Shown: positions 33,048-41,597 of the stretch, in pieces
How the letters are laid out: each line of letters begins with the position of its first letter
Position numbering within the stretch: position 1 is the stretch's first letter
Assembly: GCA_964650965.1 (NCBI GenBank)
Contig: CAZYYO010000010.1
Coordinates: forward strand, 1 to 50,757
Direction of reading: 5' to 3'
DNA length: 50,757 nt
From: CAZYYO01 sp964650965
Lineage (GTDB): Bacteria; Bacillota; Clostridia; Lachnospirales; Lachnospiraceae
The notes under the pieces: model-generated
Database searches by the model: none
Told to the model about the DNA's origin: nothing
Seen by the model: the letters and a program-made list of their open reading frames with translations, nothing else
Program-made: the position numbers and the translations under genes

Positions 33048-33742
33048 ACCTGTGACTCCTCAAATAATCCCAATACCAGTTTCACTTCTCCAATCCCAAG
33101 TCCTAGCTGCTTGGCAATTTCCATCTGTCCAATGCCCTGTTGGGAAAGCTTTAATATTTCCTCATTCTTGTTTTTTGGTCTGGTATCATCTTGGGACATT
33201 TCATTCACATGAGCAGAAAATGCTTCTTTCAGTGTAACCTGTTTTGGTACAGGGGAAACATTTTCCACACCCAGTTTATCTATATTTTGCTCTTTTTCTT
33301 TCTGTAGCGATACCTTGGATGATTCTTTGCTTTTCTTCTGTACAAGCGAAGATTCCAGCTCCTGTATGTCTTTCGTCAGTTCCGTGAGCTTCTCCTGCTT
33401 CTCATTTAGCATACTGTACATAAACATAACCTCGTTATGAGATTTGTTCATAGAATCCAATACGGTGTCAGAATACTCGCTGATTGCCATAATTTTCTCA
33501 TTGGTCTCCTGATCGCTTTTTTCCTCCAAAGTGACCATTGCCTGATCTAGCTTTTCCTGTATGGTTTCTTCTATGGAGGAGGAAGCTTCCTTTAACTGTT
33601 TTTCCAATATGATGTGCATTTCTTTTTCACTTAGCTTTTGTATTTCCTCTATATCAGAAGCAGACAGCTTCTCCGAAAGGAAAAAGCTGCCTGAAAGAAA
33701 TACGACTCCAATTAATAATAATGCGATTTCTAGTCCCGTCAT
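33044..33742 (-). CDS. SwrB-like / DUF6115-like membrane coiled-coil protein
   Basis: This 232-aa protein has one N-terminal transmembrane helix (about 3-23). A long Glu/Lys-rich coiled coil follows (about 28-140), then a linker, and a C-terminal helix-turn-helix-like segment (EILKLSQQGIGQMEIAKQLG, then GIGEVKLVLGLFEE). This architecture, and its position between sigD and rpsB, match SwrB (YlxL) of Bacillus, which activates the flagellar type III export apparatus. Sequence identity was not tested, so orthology is inference. ATG 33740-33742 has AAGGAG eight bases upstream; the TTG just before it is less well spaced. Confidence 0.7.
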   Translation of the reverse strand: MTGLEIALLLIGVVFLSGSFFLSEKLSASDIEEIQKLSEKEMHIILEKQLKEASSSIEETIQEKLDQAMVTLEEKSDQETNEKIMAISEYSDTVLDSMNKSHNEVMFMYSMLNEKQEKLTELTKDIQELESSLVQKKSKESSKVSLQKEKEQNIDKLGVENVSPVPKQVTLKEAFSAHVNEMSQDDTRPKNKNEEILKLSQQGIGQMEIAKQLGLGIGEVKLVLGLFEESQV

Positions 33743-33754
33743 CAATATTACTCC

Positions 33755-34072
33755 TTATATTTTCACATCGAAGGAATGATACTTTCCTTTAACAAATACC
33801 TTTCCATCATCACTTTCTTTTTTCTTCTTTTTCTTCTGTTCTTTTTTTTCATACCCAGAGCCATCTCCCTTTTTATCACCATAACGAAACGCTTCCTGGC
33901 GGGATTCCTCTGTTTCTCCAACCTGCTGCTGTGCATGCATTTCTTCTTTCACAAACTCGCTTTGGATATTCTGCTGCTGAACCACAGGTTTCTGGTCTTC
34001 TTGAGTTTTTGCTGTTGATACCTCATGGGTATTCTGAATCATTCCATTGAAATCCACTGGCCTGATGCTCAT
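33755..34072 (-). CDS. Uncharacterised 105-aa hydrophilic protein
   Basis: I do not recognise a family. The protein starts MSIRPVDFNGMIQNTHEVS, is rich in Gln, Glu and Lys, and has a run of Lys residues (EQKKKKKKESDD) near residue 85. It ends with a short hydrophobic FVKGKYHSFDVKI. No membrane segment, signal or catalytic motif is seen, and it is probably mostly disordered. The translation-strength site AAGGAG, seven bases from ATG 34070-34072, and tight spacing (12 bases to the next gene, 23 from fapA) show it is a real member of the sigD-region operon. A flagellar or surface-sensing role is only contextual. Confidence 0.7.
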   Translation of the reverse strand: MSIRPVDFNGMIQNTHEVSTAKTQEDQKPVVQQQNIQSEFVKEEMHAQQQVGETEESRQEAFRYGDKKGDGSGYEKKEQKKKKKKESDDGKVFVKGKYHSFDVKI

Positions 34073-34095
34073 ATACTCACTCCTTTTGACCAATC

Positions 34096-35706
34096 TTACA
34101 GGTTTTCTACTTTTATTTCACCATTTTGTTTCACAAATTGACAATAAGAACGTTCGTCCTTTGTTGTAAGCGATACATCCGAAATGGTAAGGCTCACCCC
34201 AGAATGAATGGTTCGTTTCACCACTACCTTGGCGTGATTGCTGTATGTCATATTGGTATGCATGGTCTTAAATGCTACCTGATTCTGTTCTAATTTCTCA
34301 CGCTTTTCTTTTAACTCATTTACCAGCTGATTTAGATACATGCTGTTTTTTTTGTCCAGCTTCTTTCCTGCTGCGAGAAATTTCTTGTAATTAGATATAA
34401 TCGGCTGAATTTTGGCCACATCTTCGCTTAATGATTTTATTTCCTGCTGCATGGCCAGATATTCTTCTTTCTTATCCGGTGCCATTCCAACTTCAAGCGT
34501 AGTGGCAGCTCCCATTTCAGATCCAATGTACTGAGCCTCAATTTTTCCTCCAGCCCGAACACTTCCCCCTGTTATAATCCCCTTTTTTTCATTTACAAAT
34601 ATATCATGGGATGCGGAAACATCACTGTATAGAATAGCTCCTGTTTCAATATAACCACCTGCAAATACCATGGCATTTTCAATAAACTTGGTAATTACAT
34701 TTCCCTGCGCTTCTAAAATACCACGCTTCATACCATGAATCCCACATTTTACAATAATTTGGCCCTGAGAGCGTATCAGTGCATCTTCTACCACACCATC
34801 AACAACTACATCTCCTTTGGCATCAATAATAAATCCACCTCGAACACTTCCTGCCACATGCACATTTCCGTTATAGGTGATGTTACCAATGGAATTATCT
34901 ACATCCTGCGCCACTTCATATACATCGGATACAAATACCTTGCCATCCACCAGACTGGCATGTCCGGTTACTTCAGAAAAAAGTTCCGTGGAATCCTCTG
35001 ATATACGAATATTTCGTCCATACTCCAATTTCTTGGAGGTCACACTTCTTGGCGGAATATCCCGTCCGGTAACGTCCTTTCCAGGCTTTCCTCTGTCTTC
35101 CTTGTGCAATGTTGCCAGAAGATCTCCCTGATTTACATGACTGATAATATTTAAATTACGGTAATCCACAGAGCCATCCTCATTATGCTTTGGCTGAAGG
35201 CTGGGATTTGTATTAAAATAAAACTCAATGGAAGCATCCTTACCATGCACCGGAGGTGTTCCCTGAGCAACCACATAATCTGTGCAGTAAGCAGGATTTG
35301 TCATAAAATCCATAATTGCATTTTGATCAATACCAAATCGTATTCCTTTGGACGTAAGTTCTCCTATGATATCCTTCACCGTCAGACGATTTCCTCTGAT
35401 TGTTCCAGGATAAAAGCGACAGGTTGCAGTCATTTTATCTAAGGAAACGGTTGTCACCATAGATTCACTAAAGCCAATCCCATCACACTCTCCTGCATCA
35501 AAGCTTCCCCCATGGACATTGCTGATGCAGTCATTGATATCTCTTATATTGTAATTTTTAAAGCCATGCCGATCCAAAAAACCGGTGATTTCCTTGTAAT
35601 CTACAAAATCTCCGCCTTCCGTCGGTGGATAAACCTGGCATCTTCCTCTCGTGTTAATAATCTCTACTTGAAAATAACCATTTTGCTGTATCATCACATT
35701 CCCCAT
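34096..35706 (-). CDS. FapA family protein (DUF342)
   Basis: This 536-aa cytoplasmic protein belongs to the DUF342/FapA group. It has an N-terminal mixed domain (about 1-165), then a right-handed beta-helix with Gly/Val-rich turns (about 180-400: ISHVNQGDLLATLHKEDRGK, GNVHVAGSVRGGFIIDAKGD, GGYIETGAILYSDV). A coiled coil follows (about 415-475), then a C-terminal beta segment. The biochemical function of the family is unclear. Members are often near flagellar or sigma-factor genes, as here directly after sigD. The first ATG (35704-35706) has a poor ribosome binding site. An ATG four codons later (35692-35694) has GGGGA five bases upstream and may be the true start. Confidence 0.88.
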   Translation of the reverse strand: MGNVMIQQNGYFQVEIINTRGRCQVYPPTEGGDFVDYKEITGFLDRHGFKNYNIRDINDCISNVHGGSFDAGECDGIGFSESMVTTVSLDKMTATCRFYPGTIRGNRLTVKDIIGELTSKGIRFGIDQNAIMDFMTNPAYCTDYVVAQGTPPVHGKDASIEFYFNTNPSLQPKHNEDGSVDYRNLNIISHVNQGDLLATLHKEDRGKPGKDVTGRDIPPRSVTSKKLEYGRNIRISEDSTELFSEVTGHASLVDGKVFVSDVYEVAQDVDNSIGNITYNGNVHVAGSVRGGFIIDAKGDVVVDGVVEDALIRSQGQIIVKCGIHGMKRGILEAQGNVITKFIENAMVFAGGYIETGAILYSDVSASHDIFVNEKKGIITGGSVRAGGKIEAQYIGSEMGAATTLEVGMAPDKKEEYLAMQQEIKSLSEDVAKIQPIISNYKKFLAAGKKLDKKNSMYLNQLVNELKEKREKLEQNQVAFKTMHTNMTYSNHAKVVVKRTIHSGVSLTISDVSLTTKDERSYCQFVKQNGEIKVENL

Positions 35707-35714
35707 ACATCTCT

Positions 35715-36479
35715 TTATTCTGTTAAAATATTTAAATAATTCCCCATCTTTTTGCGCATCTTCATAAGTGCTTTGGTATGCAGCTGAGAGACTCTTGATT
35801 CTGATACTTCAAGAATCTTACTAATTTCCTTCAAGGTAAGCTCTTCATAATAGTATAATAAAATTACTTTTTTTTCTTTTTCTGTAAGCAGTTCTAGGGA
35901 TTCTCCTAGCATTTGCTTTAGCTCTGTTTGGGATACCTGCTCTTCTGGCTGTATAAACTGAGAATTTTTATAGGTATCCATCACAGGTTCGCTTCCCTGT
36001 TCAACAAACTCATTTAAAGATACTACATTTGTAATCTTAAGCTGGGACTGCCATTCCAAAAGCTCTTCCGGTGGCACTCCAATCTCCAGTGCAAGTTCTT
36101 CCTGCGATGCAGTCTTACCCGTTCGCATTTCAATAGATTTAGAGGCTTCATCAATTTTCTTCTGCTTTTGTCGCACGGTTCTGGGAATCCAATCCATCTT
36201 ACGAATTTGATCTAGAATGGAGCCTCGAATACGCAGACTGGCATAGGTTTCAAATTTTACATCTTTTCCCAGGTCATATTTGTCAATTGCATCAATTAGA
36301 CCAAAAACACCATAACTAACCAAATCATCATATTCTACATTGTTTCCAAGATACATGCACAACCGTCCTGCAACTACCTTGACCAATGGTGCATATTCCA
36401 GAATAATTTGTTCCCGAAGCTGTGGCGTTGGTTTATTTATATAGGAAATCCACAGCTTTTCTTTATCTACAGCCTTCAT
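35715..36479 (-). CDS. sigD: RNA polymerase sigma factor for flagellar genes (SigD/FliA/WhiG family)
   Basis: This 254-aa sigma-28 family factor directs late flagellar, motor and chemotaxis transcription. Region 2 (about 25-95: YAPLVKVVAGRLCMYLG, DLVSYGVFGLIDAIDKYD, FETYASLRIRGSILDQIR) is followed by the WIPRTVRQK signature of the flagellar group. Region 3 comes next (TASQEELALEIGV). Region 4 has its helix-turn-helix (LTLKEISKILEVSESRVSQLHTKAL is split across 210-235). It sits after cheD and the 87-aa gene, as sigD does in B. subtilis, at the distal end of the fla/che operon. A FlgM anti-sigma gene is not in the window. Confidence 0.95.
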   Translation of the reverse strand: MKAVDKEKLWISYINKPTPQLREQIILEYAPLVKVVAGRLCMYLGNNVEYDDLVSYGVFGLIDAIDKYDLGKDVKFETYASLRIRGSILDQIRKMDWIPRTVRQKQKKIDEASKSIEMRTGKTASQEELALEIGVPPEELLEWQSQLKITNVVSLNEFVEQGSEPVMDTYKNSQFIQPEEQVSQTELKQMLGESLELLTEKEKKVILLYYYEELTLKEISKILEVSESRVSQLHTKALMKMRKKMGNYLNILTE

Positions 36480-36497
36480 ATCCTGTCCTCGCTATGC

Positions 36498-36761
36498 TTA
36501 TTCCTCATCTTCATCTACGGTTTCTCCAGAAGAATCATCCTTCCCGTTTTCTTCCTCATGATCTGATGCGGGTTCTTCCGGTTGCTTTAATCCTTTATCC
36601 ATCAGCAGCTTAACCACACTTCCAATGGCAAGGAAACAAATCACAGTAACAAGCAGCCGCATAGTAAAAATTTCAAGGCCCACATGACCTATCAATGATG
36701 CTACGCAGGAAATACATGCTGCAATCAATGTAATAATTGCTGGAATTGGTTTTGTATTCAT
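36498..36761 (-). CDS. Small two-helix membrane protein with acidic tail (87 aa)
   Basis: This protein has two predicted transmembrane helices (about 5-27 and 34-54) joined by a short loop with GHVGLE, then a Glu/Asp-rich C-terminal tail of about 30 residues. I do not recognise a family. ATG 36759-36761 follows AGGAG by eight bases; it lies 28 bases after cheD and 18 before sigD. B. subtilis has no gene at this place, so it is an accessory member of the operon with unknown role. Confidence 0.75.
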   Translation of the reverse strand: MNTKPIPAIITLIAACISCVASLIGHVGLEIFTMRLLVTVICFLAIGSVVKLLMDKGLKQPEEPASDHEEENGKDDSSGETVDEDEE

Positions 36762-36789
36762 ATGCTTGTCTCCTATGGTAATTCTATCT

Positions 36790-37278
36790 CTAAATCGTTT
36801 TCTCGGCTTTTCCTACTGCCTTTATAAGGAATTCGCCTGTTTGGCTGTATAAAACCACTGTACGCCCATAATTCAGCCCTGTGTCCTCTGCCAAAAGTGG
36901 TATCTTTAATTCTCTTAGCTTTTCCCGACATGCGATGGCATTCTTTTCACCAATGTTAATGCTCTGGCTTACGCTTCCACTTAATTCGAACATTTTGGCG
37001 CCTCCTGCAATTTTTGCAGTAATGCGTGTTCTAGATGCTCCCGCAGCAATCATTTCATCATATAGTTTCTGAATCCCGGTATCTGCAAATTTGGCAGGAT
37101 TGGAATTATTTCTTATTTGTGTACTATCGGGCAACATTATGTGGGCAAGTCCACTGATTTTCGTGGACGAATCATACAAAGCAATTCCAATACAGGAGCC
37201 AAGTCCTATGGTTGTAAGTGCATCTGGTTCCCTGCATATATGTAAGTCTGCCATCCCGACTTTAATTGTCTGACTCAT
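36790..37278 (-). CDS. cheD: Chemoreceptor glutamine deamidase CheD
   Basis: CheD deamidates receptor glutamines and binds CheC, enhancing its CheY-P phosphatase activity. The 162-aa protein has the catalytic triad region of the family: Cys in GLGSCIGIALYD near residue 29, His in GLAHIMLPDS near residue 46, and Thr/Ser in the following strand. It also has AKIAGGAKMFE and IGEKNA. It follows cheC by 11 bases. Confidence 0.96.
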   Translation of the reverse strand: MSQTIKVGMADLHICREPDALTTIGLGSCIGIALYDSSTKISGLAHIMLPDSTQIRNNSNPAKFADTGIQKLYDEMIAAGASRTRITAKIAGGAKMFELSGSVSQSINIGEKNAIACREKLRELKIPLLAEDTGLNYGRTVVLYSQTGEFLIKAVGKAEKTI

Positions 37279-37289
37279 ATATTCTTCTC

Positions 37290-37910
37290 CTACAGTGGAA
37301 CCCCCAATGAGGTAAGTATTTTATCGTAAGAATCCTCTTCCGGCATGAGAATGAAGTATCCCTTCAAATCCAAATCATATCCAAATTCTGTACGAATCAT
37401 TAACGCGTTATTACCAAGCATTCCAAATTGCGCCGCCGGTACACTGAGTATTGCAGCAGCCATATCCACTGCAACAAATGGAACCGTTGGTGCAATCACT
37501 AAATTTGTCATTGTTGACAATGCCGACAAATATGCACCGGCAATAATATTTCCGATTTCTTTAATCGCTGACAAATCCATTTCATCAAACTCTTTTGTAT
37601 CGTCTTCTATTCGTCCCATGAGACGATCTACCATATTGTGAGCAGAATGAAGATCCATAAGAAACATCATACTCCCCTCAATATCCTTTTCTACGCCTAG
37701 CATAATACCAACAATAATTTCATCCTCACTCCCAACAGATGTAGAGATTTCTTCCACCGGCAGCAATTGTACCTGTGGAACATTCATATTGATTTTTAGA
37801 TTTAACATATTAGCGATTGCAGTGGTAGCATTTCCTGCGCCAATATTCCCAATTTCTCTTAGGACATCAATATATCTGCTGTTTACATCCTCTAGGCTGA
37901 TTTCTGACAT
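37290..37910 (-). CDS. cheC: CheY-P phosphatase CheC
   Basis: CheC dephosphorylates CheY-P in the Bacillus-type adaptation system. The 206-aa protein has two pseudo-symmetric active-site helices of the D/S-x3-E-x2-N pattern: YIDVLREIGNIGAGNATTAI near residue 20 and LSAIKEIGNIIAGAYLSALS near residue 120. This is the two-site CheC form rather than CheX. It lies between cheW and cheD. Confidence 0.96.
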   Translation of the reverse strand: MSEISLEDVNSRYIDVLREIGNIGAGNATTAIANMLNLKINMNVPQVQLLPVEEISTSVGSEDEIIVGIMLGVEKDIEGSMMFLMDLHSAHNMVDRLMGRIEDDTKEFDEMDLSAIKEIGNIIAGAYLSALSTMTNLVIAPTVPFVAVDMAAAILSVPAAQFGMLGNNALMIRTEFGYDLDLKGYFILMPEEDSYDKILTSLGVPL

Positions 37911-37937
37911 CTTCTTTCCCCCGGTAATTGTTCATTC

Positions 37938-38405
37938 TTATGCAGTTACTGCTTTATCAATAATTGCATCTATTTCAAAAATGGAAATCAGTTCATCTCC
38001 ACTTTTTCCCACACCATTGATGAATACGCCATTCTCACTTTTTTGATTGGAAACACTACGGTCAATTTCTTCTTCCGTAAGAGAAATTACTTCCTTCACC
38101 TCATCTACAACAATACCAACAAGTCCCTGCTGTTCTAATTTTAAAATAATAATACGGGAAACATCGGTAAAGGTATCGTCTTCCAATCCCATTTTTCTAC
38201 GGACACTCATAACAGGAACTACCTCGCCTCGTAGGTTAATTACACCACGATAATGAAATGGTGCCTTTGGAACTCTGGTTATCTTCTGCATCCGCACAAT
38301 ATTATCAACATAGGAAATGTCTAAGCCATACTGTTCGCTTCCAATTTTCACAACAATAAACTGCTTTTTTTCCAGTTCCACAGTTTCTAATTCATTATTT
38401 TCCAT
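37938..38405 (-). CDS. cheW: Chemotaxis coupling protein CheW
   Basis: CheW bridges receptors and CheA. The 155-aa protein is a single CheW domain (FIVVKIGSEQYGLDISYVDN, VPKAPFHYRGVINLRGEVVP, VGIVVDEVKEV) of normal length. It is 17 bases after cheA and 27 before cheC. Confidence 0.97.
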   Translation of the reverse strand: MENNELETVELEKKQFIVVKIGSEQYGLDISYVDNIVRMQKITRVPKAPFHYRGVINLRGEVVPVMSVRRKMGLEDDTFTDVSRIIILKLEQQGLVGIVVDEVKEVISLTEEEIDRSVSNQKSENGVFINGVGKSGDELISIFEIDAIIDKAVTA

Positions 38406-38422
38406 TCTTTCTCACCCTTCCA

Positions 38423-40519
38423 TTATAATAATGCATTTACATCAAGAATCAGTGCCACTTCTCCATCACCAAGAATGGTTGCTCCATTGATAATCTTATT
38501 GTTATCAATGCATTTTCCCAAAGATTTTATAACAATCTCCTGCTGTCCAATCAGGTTATCAACTACTATACCTGCATAGTTATCTCCCTTTTTAACAACA
38601 ACAACGGTAAGATTCTCATCTTTCTGTTCTTTTGGCTGTGAATCAAGAATCTCGTCCAAACGAATTAATGGGATTACAATTCCTCTTAAATGAATAACTT
38701 CCCTAGCTTGCACATATTTAATATCCGTTACAGGAATATTTTCAATATTCTGGATAGAACCCAGGGCAATTGCATATTTTTCATCTCGAACTTCAACCAT
38801 TAATGCCTGAATAATTGCAAGAGATAGTGGAAGGCGTACGATAAAGGTAGAACCCTGTCCCAATACATTCTTTACTTCTACGTCTCCGCCTAGTGCTTCA
38901 ATATTAGATTTAACTACATCTAGTCCTACTCCTCGTCCAGATATATCGGTTATCTTATTTGCCATTGAGAAGCTGGGCATAAACAGAAAATCAATAATCT
39001 CCTTTTGGGTAAGGTTCTCAGCAGCCTCCTGGCTTACAATGCCTCGCTCAATTGCTTTGTTTTTGACCTTCTCTGTATCTATGCCATTACCATCGTCACC
39101 CACCTGGATAATAACATTATTTCCTTCCTGGAATGCTTTCAGGAAAATGCTTCCTGTTTCCGGTTTTCCCTTCTGCTTTCTCACTTCCTGACTTTCAATT
39201 CCATGATCTGCAGAATTTCGAAGCAAATGCTGTAGCGGGTCACTAATCTGATCCACAACCGTTCGATCCAACTCGGTATCCTCACCAGACATATAAAGCT
39301 CCATAGGCTTATTCAGTTTTCTGCTAAGATCTCGAATCATTCGTGGGAATTTATTCACTGCACTTTCAATAGGAACCATTCGAACCTTCATTACAGATTC
39401 ATGAAGATTGGTTGTAATTCGTTCCAAATATTCAATTTGTTCATGGAATCCCTGGTTTTCAAATTCGCCGGATTCTGATCCACTAATAGATACCAGACTG
39501 TTTTTTGCGATAATCAATTCACTTACCTGGTTCATTAAGGCATCTAATTTTTCGATATCAACACGAATGGTTCTGGAAGTAACCGGTTTGCTGGTATTGG
39601 ATTTATTGTTTTTTCCCTTGCTCTCTTTTTTAACTTCCTTCTTCTCTTCTTTATGCTCAGTGGCTGTGGCTTCTACCTTGGGTTCCTCTACTGGTTCCTC
39701 TTCCTGGTACATGTCCAGTGTGATGGCTTCACCAACTGCATTTTCAATTTCGGAGACATTTTTCACTGCCTTTTCAATCGAAGCATAATCTGCTGCAGAT
39801 GCGACAATCATACTGAAATCCAAGTCAAACTTCTCATCCTCTACATCCTGTGAGTTTGGACTGCATACAAGAATTTCTCCAAAATCCTCAATTGCTTTAA
39901 ACACAAGAAACGCTCTGGCTGCCTTCAGCAAACAATCCTTCTGTATGTATATGGTAATGCCATAAAGGATCTGCCCTGCATCTACCGCACCTTTTAATTT
40001 TTTCCGCTGGGTATCATCTACCTCAATGCTAAGGTATTTCTTTTCCGTGGTGTCCCCAGAGCTCTCCACTATAACAGGCTCCTCTTCCTTTTCTTCCACA
40101 ACTTCATTCACTGGTTGTTCCTGGTTTTCTTCCTTGGAACCGGTCAAATAATCATTCAACTTTTTAATCAGAATGTCATTATCTTCTGTTCCTTCATCTG
40201 AGGTTGCCTTAACACATTCCAAATACTGCTCAATTGCATCTAAACAATCAAACAATATATCAATGAGCTTACTGTTTACTTTCACATTTTCATTTCGAAT
40301 TTCCTGGAATACATTTTCCATATCATGGGTAAGGTGCTGCATACGCTTAAATCCCATGGTACCTGCCATTCCTTTTAGGGAATGAGCTGCCCGGAAAATT
40401 TCATTAATGGTATCCTTATTCTCAGGCTCTTTCTCCAAAATCATAATATTGTCATTCAAGCTTTGAATATGACCATTTGTTTCATCAATGAAAATATCAA
40501 GATACTGACTTACATCCAT
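38423..40519 (-). CDS. cheA: Chemotaxis histidine kinase CheA
   Basis: CheA phosphorylates CheY and CheB in response to receptors. The 698-aa protein has all five domains. P1 has the phospho-acceptor His46 in RAAHSLKGMAG. P2 lies at about 170-265. Next is a Lys/Glu-rich linker. P3 dimerisation starts at about 315, and the P4 kinase shows an N-box HLLRNSADHGIE, VGDDGNGID, GRGVGLDVVKSNI and GQGSTF. P5 is CheW-like, with HLRGIVIPLIRLDE. It lies 19 bases after cheB. Confidence 0.98.
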   Translation of the reverse strand: MDVSQYLDIFIDETNGHIQSLNDNIMILEKEPENKDTINEIFRAAHSLKGMAGTMGFKRMQHLTHDMENVFQEIRNENVKVNSKLIDILFDCLDAIEQYLECVKATSDEGTEDNDILIKKLNDYLTGSKEENQEQPVNEVVEEKEEEPVIVESSGDTTEKKYLSIEVDDTQRKKLKGAVDAGQILYGITIYIQKDCLLKAARAFLVFKAIEDFGEILVCSPNSQDVEDEKFDLDFSMIVASAADYASIEKAVKNVSEIENAVGEAITLDMYQEEEPVEEPKVEATATEHKEEKKEVKKESKGKNNKSNTSKPVTSRTIRVDIEKLDALMNQVSELIIAKNSLVSISGSESGEFENQGFHEQIEYLERITTNLHESVMKVRMVPIESAVNKFPRMIRDLSRKLNKPMELYMSGEDTELDRTVVDQISDPLQHLLRNSADHGIESQEVRKQKGKPETGSIFLKAFQEGNNVIIQVGDDGNGIDTEKVKNKAIERGIVSQEAAENLTQKEIIDFLFMPSFSMANKITDISGRGVGLDVVKSNIEALGGDVEVKNVLGQGSTFIVRLPLSLAIIQALMVEVRDEKYAIALGSIQNIENIPVTDIKYVQAREVIHLRGIVIPLIRLDEILDSQPKEQKDENLTVVVVKKGDNYAGIVVDNLIGQQEIVIKSLGKCIDNNKIINGATILGDGEVALILDVNALL

Positions 40520-40538
40520 TTTTAAACCCCCTGTAATC

Positions 40539-41597
40539 TTACAATCTTGCTACAATTGCATTTGCTATCTTGTGAATGGGAACCGTTTCATCTGCAAGCT
40601 TCGCCTGTTCTACCGCCTTAGGCATACCATACACCGTGCATGATGTCTGGCTTTCTGTAATAACATAGGTAGCTTTTCTTTTCTGAAGTGCTCGAATTCC
40701 TTCCAAACCATCTGCACCCATGCCAGTAAGAACAACACAAATCACTCTCTGATAGCTGCTGTTTACTAGAGATTTGTACATAACATCTGCACAAGGTCTC
40801 AAGCTGTTCACTGGTGGATCATCTTGTATTTTAATACAAGCCCGGTGGCTGGTATTTTCTGAGATTTCCATATGACGGCCTCCCGGGGCAAGATACACCA
40901 CCCCTGGCTGCAATTCCTCTTTGTCAACCGCTTCCTTCACCTTCACCTGGGACTTCATATTCAGTCGTTCCGCCAACGAGTAGGTAAAGCCTGCTGGCAT
41001 ATGCTGTACAATCACAATTGGTGCTGCCAAATCAGCTGGAAGCATGGGAATTAATTCATGAAGTGCCTGTGGTCCCCCTGTGGAACAAGCCAATGCAATA
41101 ATTTCCTGATTACACTGAGGGTTCCTTGTTGCTCTGATAGGAACAACGGGAGGCTTCTCCTGACGCACCGGAATCTTTGGTGCCACATGTACCACAGGAG
41201 CATTTACCGCCTGACGAAGCACTTCAAGGATTCGGTCATGAAATACCTGTTTGTCTGCCGGTGAATAGCCATAAGGCTTTACAACGAAATCGAAGGCGCC
41301 TCGCTCCATTGCAAGAATTGTCGTCTCAGCATCTTCCTTCAGGGCTGAGCTAATTGCAATAACAGGATAACTAATCCCATCCTGCTGCATCTTAGCTAGC
41401 AGCTGCAGACCATTCATCTTTGGAAGCACAATGTCAAGAATAACTGCATCAAAGACATTTGAACTAATTTTCTCGTACGCCGTCTGACCATCTCCACAGG
41501 TATCTGTCACCTGGAATTTCTCATCTGATTCAATTATATCACAGACGACCCTTCTCATGAGTGCAGAGTCATCCACAACCAAGATCTTATATTTCAT
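40539..41597 (-). CDS. cheB: Chemotaxis protein-glutamate methylesterase CheB
   Basis: CheB demethylates chemoreceptors when phosphorylated. The 352-aa protein has a receiver domain (acidic Asp9/10, phospho-acceptor Asp55 in VILDIVLPKMNG), a short linker and a methylesterase domain. The catalytic triad is Ser in ACSTGGPQAL near 172, His in IVQHMPAGF near 199 and Asp in LTGMGADGLEG near 294. Its ATG directly follows the stop of the PilZ gene, so the two are probably translationally coupled. Confidence 0.97.
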   Translation of the reverse strand: MKYKILVVDDSALMRRVVCDIIESDEKFQVTDTCGDGQTAYEKISSNVFDAVILDIVLPKMNGLQLLAKMQQDGISYPVIAISSALKEDAETTILAMERGAFDFVVKPYGYSPADKQVFHDRILEVLRQAVNAPVVHVAPKIPVRQEKPPVVPIRATRNPQCNQEIIALACSTGGPQALHELIPMLPADLAAPIVIVQHMPAGFTYSLAERLNMKSQVKVKEAVDKEELQPGVVYLAPGGRHMEISENTSHRACIKIQDDPPVNSLRPCADVMYKSLVNSSYQRVICVVLTGMGADGLEGIRALQKRKATYVITESQTSCTVYGMPKAVEQAKLADETVPIHKIANAIVARL

